From Spirochaetaceae bacterium (GTDB lineage Bacteria; Spirochaetota; Spirochaetia; SZUA-6; Bin103): a stretch of DNA of 6,221 bases. The stretch is taken from contig JAPPNY010000205.1 of the NCBI GenBank assembly GCA_028818385.1, positions 1 through 6,221 on the forward strand, written 5' to 3'. The stretch's first letter is position 1. Each line of letters begins with the position of its first letter. Below are positions 6,189 to 6,221 of this stretch, piece after piece. A program made the position numbers and the translations under genes. Below the pieces are notes generated by a model, which saw only the letters and a program-made list of their open reading frames with translations, was not told where the DNA came from and did no database searches.

Positions 6189-6221
6189 TCAGGCAGTCTC
6201 CGGGACCAAGTTGAAGCCGAG
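6189..6221 (-). CDS. possible C-terminal tail of an upstream gene, cut by window edge
   Basis: Reading the minus strand from the right edge, ten codons (LGFNLVPETA) run to a TGA at 6189-6191, 29 nt before the GTG of the acetyltransferase gene. The spacing and orientation suit an upstream member of the same operon. Ten codons cannot prove coding and no family can be named. Confidence 0.3.
   Translation of the reverse strand, partial: LGFNLVPETA

Noticed and set aside
1..6221. tRNA, rRNA, riboswitch or CRISPR array
   Set aside because: Coding sequence fills nearly all the window; the gaps (123, 27 and 29 bp) are too short and show no such structure.

Overview
This window is bacterial DNA of very high G+C, with clear Shine-Dalgarno sites (AAGGAG-type) before its genes, one GTG start and tightly packed genes. 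The G+C bias leaves long non-coding frames open on both strands, including a 761-codon shadow opposite the first gene. Nothing here fixes the taxon. A sugar-degradation locus like this suits an actinobacterium or a saccharolytic lineage such as Chloroflexi, Armatimonadota, Planctomycetes or relatives, but that is a guess.

Layout. (1) 1-2725, minus: a nearly complete family GH78 alpha-L-rhamnosidase, whose last few residues lie beyond the left edge. (2) 2726-2848: a 123-bp divergent control region centred on an almost perfect 34-bp palindrome. (3) 2849-4402, plus: a NodB-type (CE4) deacetylase fused to two further domains that match the N-terminal and C-terminal accessory domains of the neighbouring rhamnosidase, with the rhamnosidase catalytic core missing. 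(4) 4403-4429: a 27-bp convergent junction rich in hairpins. (5) 4430-5245, minus: a creatininase-family metal-dependent amidohydrolase. (6) 5242-6159, minus: a double-domain GNAT acetyltransferase overlapping the amidohydrolase start by the 4 bp ATGA. (7) 6189-6221, minus: possibly the last ten codons of another gene of the same operon.

How the parts may fit. The rhamnosidase removes terminal rhamnose. The NodB fusion probably removes an acyl group from a related glycan or glycoside, using rhamnosidase-like accessory domains as scaffold or sugar-recognition parts. The shared palindrome suggests common control of the two. The convergent GNAT-amidohydrolase pair is translationally coupled and could handle an amide or amine intermediate, but its substrate cannot be read from sequence. 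None of the complete proteins has a visible signal peptide, so all appear cytoplasmic, implying that imported oligosaccharides or small glycosides are processed. The most unusual element is the deacetylase-rhamnosidase-scaffold chimera beside its likely domain donor or sister.
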